From Pseudomonadota bacterium (GTDB lineage: Bacteria; Myxococcota_A; Polyangia; Haliangiales; Haliangiaceae), in the NCBI GenBank assembly GCA_022360315.1, contig JAKSDA010000236.1, positions 1 through 62,579 on the forward strand: a stretch of DNA of 62,579 bases. Direction: 5' to 3'. This document shows, piece after piece, positions 1 to 9,080 of this stretch. Within the stretch, counting starts at the first letter, position 1. Every line of letters begins with the position of its first letter. Made by a program: the position numbers and the translations under genes. Under the pieces are notes generated by a model. That model had not been told where the DNA came from and searched no databases. It worked only from the letters and a program-made list of their open reading frames with translations.

Positions 1-194
1 GCCTCACACTCAGCGTGCTCAACGCCTTTTGGCGACGGGGCGATGTGGACCGGACCAGACGCCCCGGTAGACCGGAGAGCGGAGGTGCTCAACGCCTTTT
101 GGCGACGGGGCGATGTGGACGAGATCACGAAGCTGGGCAACCGCGTCGGCGAGTACCTGTGCTCAACGCCTTTTGGCGACGGGGCGATGTGGAC
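1..194 (-). CRISPR. CRISPR array, leader end; 3 repeats, 2 full spacers
   Basis: Three identical 36-nt repeats lie at 15-50, 85-120 and 159-194, with spacers of 34 nt (51-84) and 38 nt (121-158). Bases 1-14 are part of a third spacer, so the array continues beyond the window edge. Read on the minus strand, each repeat contains a hairpin CGCC-AAAA-GGCG followed by exactly eight bases, TTGAGCAC, which is the length of a Cas6-generated 5' crRNA handle. On the plus strand the hairpin would be followed by 16 nt. I therefore place transcription leftward, in the same direction as the cas genes, with the leader at about 195-442 and the newest spacer at 121-158. Confidence 0.97.
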
Positions 195-442
195 CCCGGG
201 TTTGTAGTATTTTGAATTTGCTGCTGATTTTGAGGTGCTGATCATGCATTGGATACCGGGGTGGTGGGATGGCTGAATAATAGGCTAGTGAGGGTGACTT
301 CATTAGGTTAACTAGCTGCATTATAATGGTTTATTGCCGATCATGCACCTGCTTTGTGGTGATTTTCGATTTTATCGTGTCTTTCTCAACTATTCGGTTG
401 TCAATGAGCGGTTTCGCAACCAACATACGCCGGTACTTGATC
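195..442 (-). promoter_or_regulatory. AT-rich CRISPR leader between cas2 and the array
   Basis: This gene-free stretch between the cas2 stop and the first repeat is clearly richer in A and T than the flanking genes, as expected of a leader. A TATAAT box lies near 322-328 and, because it sits in a palindrome, reads the same on both strands. No convincing partner -35 box is at the right distance, so I do not call a promoter. Assignment as leader rests on position and on the inferred leftward array transcription. Confidence 0.6.
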
Positions 443-739
443 CTATACGAGATGAAATGGCGGGCTGTCGAGATCAAAACTCGTAAGCGCCTCACCGTGT
501 ACACTCACCCGCGATGCACAACTATCGCATAACCGTACAACCATCAGGCGATCCTCAGAAGTCAATATTTGCGACAACTCGTAGCGTAATCGCTCGAGCT
601 CGCGCTTGGTGCAACGAACCCGAAATACCGAGTACTGAACTGGCTTGCCCCACTCGGTTAGTACTTTGTGAGTGCTGCGCAGACGCTTGGGCTCGGTTAC
701 GTCGTACATGAATAAATACCAGTGCCGTGGCTCAGGCAT
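443..739 (-). CDS. cas2: CRISPR-associated protein Cas2
   Basis: This 98-aa protein has the length and ferredoxin-like pattern of Cas2, the dimeric partner that bridges Cas1 dimers during spacer integration. The first strand reads WYLFMYDVTEPKRL, with the family's aspartate at the end of strand 1 (YDV). The second strand reads VQYSVFRVRCTKRELERL. It is the last cas gene of the operon, 11 bp after the Cas4/Cas1 fusion, and directly precedes the leader and array. It appears intact and was probably co-transcribed with the upstream genes. Confidence 0.93.
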   Translation of the reverse strand: MPEPRHWYLFMYDVTEPKRLRSTHKVLTEWGKPVQYSVFRVRCTKRELERLRYELSQILTSEDRLMVVRLCDSCASRVSVHGEALTSFDLDSPPFHLV

Positions 740-750
740 AATAGATCCCC

Positions 751-2409
751 CTAACGAATGCGCAACTGCGCAAATAAACCAGGCTCACCAGACCACTCTT
801 TTTCCAGTAGGCGAACCTCAAGCTCGATCATGCGAGCATAGGATAAGGTGTAGCCAATTGCTGGATGTCGATGCTCTTCCTGTTTGCGCCGCTCGTACAC
901 CGATATAAAACGACGACGACCTTGATCCGATAACCAGACCTGATGGCCAGTTACGGTAAAATGTTGCGCGGGATGAAACATGCGGCGGTTGACCGCTCCA
1001 AGTACCGCCATATCCACAATGGGGACTCGAAATAATTCCATGATGTCTAACGCCAGGGGATACGCTGCGCTGTGGGGCTGGTGCAGCATGCCAAATGCGG
1101 GCTCTAGCCCCACACGCATGACAGCACTCACGACGTCACGGTACAAAAGGGAGTAGCCAAAAGACAAAAGTGCATTAAAACGGTCGAGCGGCGGGCGCCG
1201 GGAACGGCCCGACGGAACCATTTCGGCTCCAGCGTCAGGGTTCACGAGACCAGCCAAAGCGCGAAAGTACGCACGCGCTGCTGTGCCCTCATGACCCATG
1301 AGCTGGCTGCGCTCGGTACTGCCAGCAGCACCCTTGATAGCTTGACGCATGTTGTCCAAATCGCTGGCAATCGTGTCTCGAACCCCCCCGTTCTTGCGCG
1401 ATGAACGCAATAGATGGCGAAGCTGAAGCTCGATTTTGGCCACAATGAGGCGACGGGAAAGCTGGATTGCAAAGTCGTCGCCAGCAAGGCCGCGATATTG
1501 ACGAATGCGGCGCTGGACTGCATTGACCTGGCCAGTGAAGGCCCCTAGATATGCCCCCGATGTGGTAACCCAGTGCACTGGAATTCCCTCTTTGGCACAT
1601 AGTCGCAGAGCTTGGGTGGTAATCTGAGCATGGCCGTGCAAGACTATGTCGCTCACTTCACGACAACTAAATCGCTCGACCTTTTTGTCCGGATCGGTTA
1701 CAGATAAGCTGTCGCTACTACGCCCAACCCGGGCCCGATGGCTGACAACGTGAAGCGAGCGACGCTCGTGATCAGGAGGATATAGACGAAGCGGCGCGGG
1801 ACGTTGATCCGCAGGTCGCTCGACTGTGTCAGCCAGGCGGCTCTCCTCGGGTAAACAGACCGGCGCAAGCGAGCAACGAATGCATTTGCGTTCGTCGCTG
1901 GTAACTGGTGGCCGGTCAGTAGTAGAGCTGAGTTGGCGCGCACGCAACACGGCAGCAGTAACGTCGCTCCTGCCCTGCTCGTCGACCGGAATGCGTACCG
2001 TGGCGTTGCTGGCATGGTAGCGGACACGAGCCTCGACCACAGCCTGACCAGTGTGCGATTCCAGCAGCATAGCGTAGGCCAGGGCCTGGAGGCGGTCGCT
2101 GTCCCAGGCTTGAGGCTGCTTGTTCGGGTCTTTCTTGCAGCGGCCGCGCTTGTGCTCGACCGGATAGAGGCTGCCGTCACGGCGACGAATGGCGTCGAGG
2201 CGACCGCGAATGCCCAGGGTTTCGTCTTCAAGGGTAAGGGTGATAATGTCTTCGGGCTCGTCGAGCTCTTGATGGAGCCGCCGGCCGGCCCATATAGCAG
2301 CGTCGGCAACCCGGATCTCTTCGACTTCTTCGAGATAAAATAGGCGCTCGCAGTAGGCAAGAGCGTGAAGTGCCATGACACGTACGGTGGGTTCATTTGC
2401 AGTGGACAT
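751..2409 (-). CDS. cas4-cas1: Cas4-Cas1 fusion adaptation nuclease/integrase
   Basis: A natural fusion of the Cas4 prespacer-processing nuclease with the Cas1 integrase, as in MYXAN-type and I-G systems. The Cas4 half (about residues 1-190 from the chosen ATG) has the four cluster cysteines C20, C176, C179 and C185, and RecB-like nuclease residues D72, E85 and K87 followed by RLQALAYA. The Cas1 half has the expected catalytic glutamate (HEGTAARAYF), histidine (GMLHQPHS) and aspartate (ALDIMELFR). I chose the ATG at 2409 because homology starts just after it; an upstream start at 2496 is possible. It lies 131 bp after cas5 and 11 bp before cas2, so the adaptation genes may have an additional promoter. 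Confidence 0.95.
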   Translation of the reverse strand: MSTANEPTVRVMALHALAYCERLFYLEEVEEIRVADAAIWAGRRLHQELDEPEDIITLTLEDETLGIRGRLDAIRRRDGSLYPVEHKRGRCKKDPNKQPQAWDSDRLQALAYAMLLESHTGQAVVEARVRYHASNATVRIPVDEQGRSDVTAAVLRARQLSSTTDRPPVTSDERKCIRCSLAPVCLPEESRLADTVERPADQRPAPLRLYPPDHERRSLHVVSHRARVGRSSDSLSVTDPDKKVERFSCREVSDIVLHGHAQITTQALRLCAKEGIPVHWVTTSGAYLGAFTGQVNAVQRRIRQYRGLAGDDFAIQLSRRLIVAKIELQLRHLLRSSRKNGGVRDTIASDLDNMRQAIKGAAGSTERSQLMGHEGTAARAYFRALAGLVNPDAGAEMVPSGRSRRPPLDRFNALLSFGYSLLYRDVVSAVMRVGLEPAFGMLHQPHSAAYPLALDIMELFRVPIVDMAVLGAVNRRMFHPAQHFTVTGHQVWLSDQGRRRFISVYERRKQEEHRHPAIGYTLSYARMIELEVRLLEKEWSGEPGLFAQLRIR

Positions 2410-2540
2410 GGTGTTTTGTCTCTCTAACCCGGCTTTCCAATATAACATTCTAGCCCAGGCTACCGGGCAGTGAAGCCAACTTGTCTTTTTATTCACAATC
2501 TTCTAAGTTAGTATCCATTTTAATGTCGTAATGCGATGTC

Positions 2541-3281
2541 CTATTCAATATTTAATTGAGTTTGCCGCGGTGGGCGAGGACACCAGGTCCAGGCACGTTC
2601 GGGGGGCTCGGCCACGCGTTCGCTCGGGGCAAATAGTGGACGGTTGGTCCGGCTGCTGTTGTTGCGGTCGATGGCCACGGTCAAACGACACGACCCCCTG
2701 GGTGGAACCTGACCGCTGGCCAGGCGCGTGTACCAGCAAGCTGGACGCGGCGTATCGAGGATGTCAATGCGATCGATGAAAAAATTGTTGTCACCAGCAA
2801 AGGGCAGGCCGTACCGGGACCGGTCGAGAGTACCGGCGAGCCCGACTGGAATTCGATCGAGCAGTCGGCTGCTTGGTTCACTGTCTCGATTATTGGTTCG
2901 ACTGCGCAAGCCGATAATACAGTCGAGGTCGATCAGTACCTCGCGCCGCACCGGTGCGATCCAGTATTTGGCACCGCGGGTGCGCGGAGCGAGCTGTTTG
3001 CCCGATGCACCGACCGGATAGCTATGCAGTTGCTGATAGATGGACGCTACCGGCGAGGGCGCGATCTGGCCGACAGCAATGCATAGCGGCGGAGCATCGG
3101 GGCGAATGTCAGTGACCACAGTGTCGGTTCTGTCGGACCGAGTTTCGATATGAGCCAAATTGAGGGCCAATCCCCATGCCGCAGATGGAGGTATGATGGG
3201 GCTGGTGGCGCGATAAACTCCGGCCTGTAGCCAGCGGAAGGCGGCAAATGGCGCCCGTACACGGAGCCAAAGCGTCCTCAT
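2541..3281 (-). CDS. cas5: Cas5 (DevS-like) Cascade subunit, MYXAN type
   Basis: This 246-aa protein is the Cas5-family RAMP subunit expected to cap the 5' handle of the crRNA in the Cascade complex. The N-terminus MRTLWLRVRAPFAAFRW matches the first strand of Cas5 proteins, followed by a PPSAAWGLALNL segment typical of the family. It overlaps cas7 by four bases (ATGA), showing translational coupling, and corresponds in order to devS of the Myxococcus xanthus dev operon. The C-terminal 40 residues are basic and proline-rich and look less conserved. Confidence 0.88.
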   Translation of the reverse strand: MRTLWLRVRAPFAAFRWLQAGVYRATSPIIPPSAAWGLALNLAHIETRSDRTDTVVTDIRPDAPPLCIAVGQIAPSPVASIYQQLHSYPVGASGKQLAPRTRGAKYWIAPVRREVLIDLDCIIGLRSRTNNRDSEPSSRLLDRIPVGLAGTLDRSRYGLPFAGDNNFFIDRIDILDTPRPACWYTRLASGQVPPRGSCRLTVAIDRNNSSRTNRPLFAPSERVAEPPERAWTWCPRPPRQTQLNIE

Positions 3282-4177
3282 GCCTGGGCCTCGAAGGCAC
3301 GGCCGGCAAGGTCCGAAAGCAGCGCCTGGGGGTTGTCGAAAAAGCGCACGCCTTCGGCCTCGAGTCGGGTGCGCTCTTCGGATTTCATGGTGCGGGCCAG
3401 GTCGCCGCCAATCCAGAACTCATGACCGGGCAGGTCGTCGCTGCGGATGCGAGATAACTCGGGAAAGCCGCCGTCGGGCTCGAAGCCATAGGTATTGAAT
3501 CCGGCCACCAGGCTGGGCGTGTAGCGGGCCACGATGCTCTTGGGACTCATTTCGAAATAGCTGCGGGCATGACTGCCAGCCACGCCGCTGAGTTCGCCGA
3601 TGGCGTGAAGCAAGGCCCTGGTCCAGGCCGGACCCTGGCCGTGCGCGCAATCGTTCAAACATAAGGCAAATGGGTATTGATACGCTGTATGGCTCACCTC
3701 GCGGTGCAGCAGAGCCGATTTTGCGGCGTTTTTCCACGGGCTGGCGCCGGCGTTGACCGGGGATTGATGAAAGGTGGCATCAAACCGATACGGGGTGAGG
3801 GCCACTGCCATGTTCATTCGCAAAACGCTGTCGCGTTTGCTGGGCAGGTCTTTGTGCTCTTTGATCGCCTTGGTATCGGCGACCAAAAAGCCAAACAGAA
3901 AATCATCGGCATACTTCTCGGCATTGGGAAATTCTTTGAACTCGACCGCAAGTTGATCCTGATCGTGAAGGCGGCGCCGATTCATTGGCAGACTTTGCTG
4001 AGTCATGATCTCGCGCAGGGCGTTGCGCATGGCGTCAGGGCTGATCAATGTGTATTCGTGGCCACCCTTGGTGATTTTTTGCAAGACTGTGCGGTTTTCT
4101 TCGCTGTCACCGCGGTAGTTGGAGCTGGGCGCGGCATAGGTGAGGACAGTGGCAAAAAGGTTTTTGTGGTTGGACAT
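3278..4177 (-). CDS. cas7: Cas7 (DevR-like) Cascade backbone, MYXAN type
   Basis: This 299-aa protein is the Cas7/DevR-type backbone subunit that polymerises along crRNA. The N-terminal stretch (ATVLTYAAPSSNYRGDSEEN, then LQKITKGGHEYTLISPDAMR) has the general layout of type I Cas7 proteins. I chose the ATG at 4177 because it follows a GAGGAG ribosome-binding site by seven bases. It sits 11 bp after cas8 and overlaps cas5 by 4 bp. In M. xanthus the orthologous position is devR, required for fruiting-body development; whether this system has such a role cannot be read from sequence. Confidence 0.9.
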   Translation of the reverse strand: MSNHKNLFATVLTYAAPSSNYRGDSEENRTVLQKITKGGHEYTLISPDAMRNALREIMTQQSLPMNRRRLHDQDQLAVEFKEFPNAEKYADDFLFGFLVADTKAIKEHKDLPSKRDSVLRMNMAVALTPYRFDATFHQSPVNAGASPWKNAAKSALLHREVSHTAYQYPFALCLNDCAHGQGPAWTRALLHAIGELSGVAGSHARSYFEMSPKSIVARYTPSLVAGFNTYGFEPDGGFPELSRIRSDDLPGHEFWIGGDLARTMKSEERTRLEAEGVRFFDNPQALLSDLAGRAFEAQA

Positions 4178-4188
4178 GATAATTCTCC

Positions 4189-5877
4189 TCAAGCCTGGGC
4201 ACTGAGAGCCAGGAGCGTCAGGGTTCGAACTGTGTCTGGGGCGGCGAGAAGTGTACGAGTCAAGGCCGCGTACGTTTCTTCGCCGAGTTTGTAGGGAACC
4301 GAGCACAGGGTTCCGGAAAAGTAATCGATAAATTCGCTGCCGGTGCGGCTGCGTGCAGCAAAAAAGGCCTCTTTGGCAATTTTCAGGCGATTCTCGTGAT
4401 AGCTTTTTCGTTCGGCATGGTTTTCATCAAGACTTTTGACGTCGTCCCATTTTTGGTCGTGCCTGGATTTGAGCTTTCCGTTGATGTAGTTCCGGATGAT
4501 GCGGTAGATCAAGCTTTGCAGACTGAACTCAAGATCACTGGCTTGGCTATTTTCTCGGTTTGGTTCGGCCATGATATCCCCGTTTGGTTGGGCTGTTTCC
4601 GTGTTGATCGGTTCGGTTTCGGGCGACTCCATTTCAGTCAATGCCCGTCTGGCATCGGTGCGAAACCAGGAACTCCCTATGGTGAGAGCGACTGGCGTGG
4701 TGCACAACAAGCGGTCATAGCCGCTGTACCAGGGTCGTGTAGCCCCGGTTTGGCTGGCAAAGAAGTTGAGCAGGCGCTGGCGTCGAAATAAGGAATTGCG
4801 ATAGACCTGGCGAATGCGCTGAAATTCTCCCACATCGCATTCGGCATCGATCCGCGCGGTGGTCAAAACCCGCACGTTGTTGCCATCTTTGGCTACGTGA
4901 AATACGTCGATGCCATACACCAGCCAGAAGGATCCATCTCCTTCACCCCGGTAGTGTTCTTGTTTTTGCTGCACGCGGGAGATCAAGCGGGCCAGGAAAT
5001 CGAGACCGCCCTCGGCAGCGAGGTCGATGACAGCCTCGGCCGGTACATAGCCGGTAGCTGTGCCGGATCGCTGGTAGCGCATGGTCTCCTCGAAGATGTC
5101 GCAAAATAGGTTGATGTCGGCGACGTCGGGTACGGCAATGGCATAGCCGCGAAAACTCCGCTTGCCCTCGTTGTCGATCGTGGCCGGTACGTAGATCGCC
5201 GCCACAAACGGCCAGAAATGTAATAAGAATTGCCAGCGGGCCAGATCGCGAAAGGGGACATTTTCGGCTGTCTTGGCCTGAGCGCCCAGGTAGTAGGTAC
5301 TGGGCAACTCGACGGTGGCGTTTTTGCGAGCCAGGTCGCGCCAGGTATCTGGCAGGAGTTTGTCGGGTTTGTTGTGGGCGCGGGCTTCAAACGGAGCCCG
5401 GGTGGCAGGAACGCCGCGCAAAATGGACCACACCATGTCGCGCCACAGTTTGAGCCAGATGCGGTTTTGTTCGCCGGGGTCCCACTCCTCGAGATAGGCA
5501 CCCTTGGGCACGACAAGGTCGTAAATGTGGACCGTTTTGGTCTTTTTCTTTTTTGTTCGGGTGTCGATCTCGTCGCGCTCTTCGGTGCGTTTTGGGGGTT
5601 TTTTGGCAAAGGGCCGGGGGTAGGCGACTTCCTCGAGTTCGGCGCTGTAGACCTGATCGAACAATGCGGTCAGCCCTCGGCGATCCATGCGCACCTGGAC
5701 CGAGCGGGGGTCGGACAGGGTAATCTGGCAAAGGCCCCGACCTTTCGGCTGTCGGTTCAGCCAGCGGGACATGAGGACGAGACCGGCCAATCCGGCCCGG
5801 TGCTGGGACGAGGGTAGTTCGTCGAGTGTATACTCGATCGAAAGGATGTCGCTGTCAGCAGCAGATGTAGCGGTCAT
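4189..5877 (-). CDS. cas8: Cas8 large subunit (Cmx8/DevT-like), MYXAN type
   Basis: This 562-aa protein is the probable large Cascade subunit, which in type I systems recognises the PAM. It is assigned mainly by length, by its place between cas3 and cas7, and by resemblance to the MYXAN-type Cas8 (Cmx8/DevT): N-terminal IEYTLDELPSSQHRAGLAG and the central VHIYDLVVPKGAYLEEW. The ATG at 5877 overlaps the cas3 stop by four bases (ATGA) and has an AGGAGA site in front. A lysine-rich patch (TRTKKKKTKTV) lies near residue 110. Cas8 proteins diverge strongly, so subtype assignment rests on context as much as on sequence. Confidence 0.85.
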   Translation of the reverse strand: MTATSAADSDILSIEYTLDELPSSQHRAGLAGLVLMSRWLNRQPKGRGLCQITLSDPRSVQVRMDRRGLTALFDQVYSAELEEVAYPRPFAKKPPKRTEERDEIDTRTKKKKTKTVHIYDLVVPKGAYLEEWDPGEQNRIWLKLWRDMVWSILRGVPATRAPFEARAHNKPDKLLPDTWRDLARKNATVELPSTYYLGAQAKTAENVPFRDLARWQFLLHFWPFVAAIYVPATIDNEGKRSFRGYAIAVPDVADINLFCDIFEETMRYQRSGTATGYVPAEAVIDLAAEGGLDFLARLISRVQQKQEHYRGEGDGSFWLVYGIDVFHVAKDGNNVRVLTTARIDAECDVGEFQRIRQVYRNSLFRRQRLLNFFASQTGATRPWYSGYDRLLCTTPVALTIGSSWFRTDARRALTEMESPETEPINTETAQPNGDIMAEPNRENSQASDLEFSLQSLIYRIIRNYINGKLKSRHDQKWDDVKSLDENHAERKSYHENRLKIAKEAFFAARSRTGSEFIDYFSGTLCSVPYKLGEETYAALTRTLLAAPDTVRTLTLLALSAQA

Positions 5878-8330
5878 GACGGTTCTCCTGTGACAAAGCC
5901 GAGCGAAGGGTCGTAACAGTGACCTGGGGCAATTTCGAGGTAGGGCGGAAGCCACTCGGGTTTGGTGAAATCGGCCAGGATGTGCCGGCGGGGCACAGGT
6001 AGGCCGAGCCGGGTCAGAGCTCGCTTTCGGGCGATTGCATCGCCGGCATGGCGGGCGATTTTTTCGAGATCACTGTCGAGTATACATTGGGCCGAAAAAT
6101 CGTCTTCATCGCGAAAGGAGCCGGGGATGGCAAAGTAGCCGCTTCCGATAAAGCGAGCGCTGTGATCGGGCTCGGGCTCACGCGGAGCGTGGCGCTCGAG
6201 GGCCTCGGCAAGGGTGCGCTGGCTGATGTCGCCCCGGCCGACCTCGGCGAGAAACGCAGTGGTCGCGTCGAGGTCTCTTTTTTGGTACGGCAAGTGGTTT
6301 TGGGGCGGATAGATGTAGATGCGAGCGCGAAACCGGGAACCGGGAACGGCGTGTCGATTGGCCCGGCCAAGGCGCTGGACCAGTGATGGAATGGGCGCGG
6401 CTTCGGTGAGTAAGACGTCGGCGTCGAGGTCGAGGCTCATTTCGCACACCTGGGTGGTAACCGCCAGGGCGGCGCGTTCGCGCTGCTGAAATGCGGCCAC
6501 AGTGGCGGCATGCTGGGTTTGGCGGTCTTTGAGGCGATAGCGGCTGTGGTAGGCGAGGACGGGTTGTCCAAGCGAATCGGACAGTTGGCGGGCCAGGGTC
6601 TGGCAGCGGGCGACTGTATTGACCACCCACAAGACGCGCATGCCATCGCGATAAGCAGTGAGAACGCGCGAAATCAGTGCATCGAGCCCGGACGCCGAGC
6701 CGGACGGTGAGTGGGATGCAGCAGGCGACAGGGCGCGGTCGATGGATTCGCCGGTTGCAATGGATTCGATGGATTCAAAGGCCTCGATGGTGTAGCGGGG
6801 ATGGTTTTCGGCGTCCTCGAGGCTGCGCAGTTCTATGCGCTCGGCGTCGCCCGGATAGACGCGCAGGCCGGCATCCATGAGAGCCTGGCGGCGCGACGGC
6901 GGCAGGGTGGCGGTCATGCACAGGACCGGGAGGTCGAAGTTCCGCAAGAATGCCACCAAGTTTTGGAACATGGAGCGGTCGTAGCTGTGAACCTCATCGA
7001 GGATGACAGCACTATCGGCAAGCAGAGGCAGAAGGCAGAGGCTTTCGTAGCGATGTTCGAGAAAGGACAGAAATTGGTCGACTGTGGCGCTGAAATAGCG
7101 ACGCGGCCAGAGGCCGAGGGCAAACAGGCGCTGTTCGGTCTCGCCGGGCTGAAAGCTCCTGGCGCCCATGGCTTCGCTGGGGTTATCGTGCATGCCGTCG
7201 AGTTCGTACTCGGCGGTGCCGTGGAGCAGGGTGGCGTCGGACTCGGGTGCCCAGGCCACATAGTCCCGAAACCCCTCGGTAGCCGTTCCGCGGGTGGGAT
7301 AGAGAAACACGACATGGCCGAGATCGCGGCTGACGAGCTGGGCCTGGGCCCATTTGTAGGCGGCCAGGGTTTTGCCGCTGCCGCATCCGGCCAGAAGAAG
7401 GGCGCGCGGGCCGAGCTGGGCAGCGCGCTCCTGAAACGGCTTGAGTCGAAACGGCCGGGCCGGGTCGCCGGCAAGTGCCTGGCAGCGGGGGGCGATGATA
7501 TCGCGTTCGAGGTCGCCGGGCTGGAGAGTTGGCCGGCAGGCAATGGGCTCGATCCACCGGGGGATGGACTGACCGGTGCGAAACAGGCCCGAAGCGGCCG
7601 AATCGGCGGCAATGACACCAGCCTTGACAGCGAGGAGCAGGGCCTGACGGGCTGGATCGGCCTTGACTGCGCGGCCAAAAGCACGGGCCTGTCGCTTGCC
7701 CCGCTCCAGGGCGGTCTGCCAGGGCGGCCGGCGCGACCAGCGATCGCGGGGCAGAGGGGGTGAGTGGGGCAGGTCGGCTGCGCTGCGAATGCATTCGAAC
7801 AGGGCGGTGATTTGAGGATGGGAGAGATAGAGGTCGAGCACGGGTTTGCCGCGCGGCCAGCACCATCGGTAGTCGTCACCCGATTGCGCGGCTTTGAGGT
7901 GGTGAGACAGGACGGCAGCCGTGATGACATCGGGGTCGAGAGCAGGATTGTTGGCCAGCCAGGTACGCACGGAATCGAGGCACAGGATCAGGGCGCTCAG
8001 GTGTTCGTGACGAATGCTCTGGACCTGGAACTTGCCGGGCTGGACAGCCGCCTGGAAGTCCTGGTTGGCCTTGCCGAGGTCATGAAACAAGCTGGCGATG
8101 CAGAGGTTGAGCAAGAATTGCCGGCGCTGGCTCGGCTCGACAAGGCCAAAAAATTGACAAAAATTGCGGCCCCAAGGTCGATCGTGGGCAAACAGGGCGA
8201 CTGCAGCGTCTTCGGTATCGCTGCAGTGCTGGAAAAGCGACAGGTCGCCGTGCTCTCTGTGACGGCTTTTGGCCAGCAGGGGACGATCAACTCTTCGATC
8301 GGCGGTTTGATGGGCAGGGCGCGGGCTCAT
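5874..8330 (-). CDS. cas3: Cas3 HD nuclease-helicase
   Basis: This 818-aa interference effector is recruited by Cascade to nick, unwind and degrade target DNA. The N-terminal HD nuclease has H35, the H83-D84 pair in LFHDLGKANQ and further metal ligands in IRHEH and LSHH. The SF2 helicase has Walker A GCGSGKT (about 315-321), a DEVH box at 445-448, TATLPP near 473-478, and a C-terminal helicase half containing LVQRLGRANRH. It overlaps both cas6 and cas8 by four bases. All catalytic motifs are present, so interference is probably functional. A 350-aa open frame on the opposite strand here is a shadow of this gene. Confidence 0.97.
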   Translation of the reverse strand: MSPRPAHQTADRRVDRPLLAKSRHREHGDLSLFQHCSDTEDAAVALFAHDRPWGRNFCQFFGLVEPSQRRQFLLNLCIASLFHDLGKANQDFQAAVQPGKFQVQSIRHEHLSALILCLDSVRTWLANNPALDPDVITAAVLSHHLKAAQSGDDYRWCWPRGKPVLDLYLSHPQITALFECIRSAADLPHSPPLPRDRWSRRPPWQTALERGKRQARAFGRAVKADPARQALLLAVKAGVIAADSAASGLFRTGQSIPRWIEPIACRPTLQPGDLERDIIAPRCQALAGDPARPFRLKPFQERAAQLGPRALLLAGCGSGKTLAAYKWAQAQLVSRDLGHVVFLYPTRGTATEGFRDYVAWAPESDATLLHGTAEYELDGMHDNPSEAMGARSFQPGETEQRLFALGLWPRRYFSATVDQFLSFLEHRYESLCLLPLLADSAVILDEVHSYDRSMFQNLVAFLRNFDLPVLCMTATLPPSRRQALMDAGLRVYPGDAERIELRSLEDAENHPRYTIEAFESIESIATGESIDRALSPAASHSPSGSASGLDALISRVLTAYRDGMRVLWVVNTVARCQTLARQLSDSLGQPVLAYHSRYRLKDRQTQHAATVAAFQQRERAALAVTTQVCEMSLDLDADVLLTEAAPIPSLVQRLGRANRHAVPGSRFRARIYIYPPQNHLPYQKRDLDATTAFLAEVGRGDISQRTLAEALERHAPREPEPDHSARFIGSGYFAIPGSFRDEDDFSAQCILDSDLEKIARHAGDAIARKRALTRLGLPVPRRHILADFTKPEWLPPYLEIAPGHCYDPSLGFVTGEPS

Positions 8331-8959
8331 GCGGATCTCCTCGGGGGCACGAACACGCCGGCGCCCATGTGATGACGACCGCCCAGTCCGGCCGACTGGA
8401 CGGCAATGGAAGCGTCGGCCTCGAGACCGGACAGGGCGACCGGGTAGCCGGCAATGGTCACCCGTTTGATGCGCAAGATGCGGCGCGGGCCGATCTGAAG
8501 CTCAATGCGTTCGGGATCCTGGCCAAGTCCCGGCAACCTGGCGATTTGCCGGCGCACGGCGTCGGCAAATTGGGCCGGAGAATCGGTACACCCCTTGATG
8601 ATGACCAGGCGCGATTGTAGATAGGGAGCCGGGCGAAGCGGATAGATCTTGGGAAAGCCGAGGGTGCAGGCGTGGCCGGCGATGTCGAGGGTTTTCTGCA
8701 CCAGCGGCAGGAGCTGGCCGAGTTCTTGAGAGGGCAGTCGGAGACGCACGCGGGATCGATCGAAGAGTGTGAGGATGCCGTCCCGGTGGCCCTGTCCGAG
8801 AACAGGATGAACCAGCCAGTCTTCATGGCGATGCAACTCGGGCAAATGCCGCGACAGGGCGGCAAACAGCGCATAACCGTGATCCATGGGAATGGTCTGT
8901 CCGCGGAGGGAAAAAGCGGCATCGACGTGGGAGGTGAGGGTTTGAGTCGTGGTTGTCAT
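8327..8959 (-). CDS. cas6: Cas6 (Cmx6) crRNA-processing endoribonuclease
   Basis: This 210-aa protein is the first gene of the cas operon and is expected to cut the pre-crRNA at the repeat hairpin. It resembles the MYXAN-type Cas6 (Cmx6) in length and in the glycine-rich C-terminal loop GLGGRHHMGAGVFVP, the usual RAMP signature. A histidine near the N-terminal third (LSRHLPELHRHEDW) is a possible catalytic residue. The ATG at 8959 starts the conserved region and follows a weak AAGAAAG site. Its substrate is plausibly the CGCC-AAAA-GGCG hairpin in the array at 1-194. Confidence 0.87.
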   Translation of the reverse strand: MTTTTQTLTSHVDAAFSLRGQTIPMDHGYALFAALSRHLPELHRHEDWLVHPVLGQGHRDGILTLFDRSRVRLRLPSQELGQLLPLVQKTLDIAGHACTLGFPKIYPLRPAPYLQSRLVIIKGCTDSPAQFADAVRRQIARLPGLGQDPERIELQIGPRRILRIKRVTIAGYPVALSGLEADASIAVQSAGLGGRHHMGAGVFVPPRRSA

Positions 8960-9005
8960 GTTTTGGCTTTCTTCGCTTTGTTGGTGGCTATGATGGACTT
9001 GGCCT

Positions 9006-9069
9006 GTCTCACGATCGGTGAGACAGCAAAAACTGGCGCCCGGGCAGGGTGTCTCACGATCGCTGCGAC
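9006..9069. promoter_or_regulatory. Two 19-bp dyad operators upstream of cas6
   Basis: A perfect inverted repeat GTCTCAC-gatcg-GTGAGAC occupies 9006-9024, and a near copy GTCTCAC-gatcg-CTGCGAC occupies 9051-9069, 45 bp centre to centre. Both fall in the 121-bp gap between the WYL regulator stop and the cas6 start, where the cas operon promoter should lie. The WYL protein encoded next door is the obvious candidate to bind them. No copy was seen in front of the regulator gene itself. Confidence 0.7.
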
Positions 9070-9080
9070 ACCCGGTCGTC

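Noticed and set aside
6711..7763. 350-codon plus-strand frame inside cas3
   Set aside because: Antisense shadow; cas3 on the minus strand has all helicase and HD motifs.
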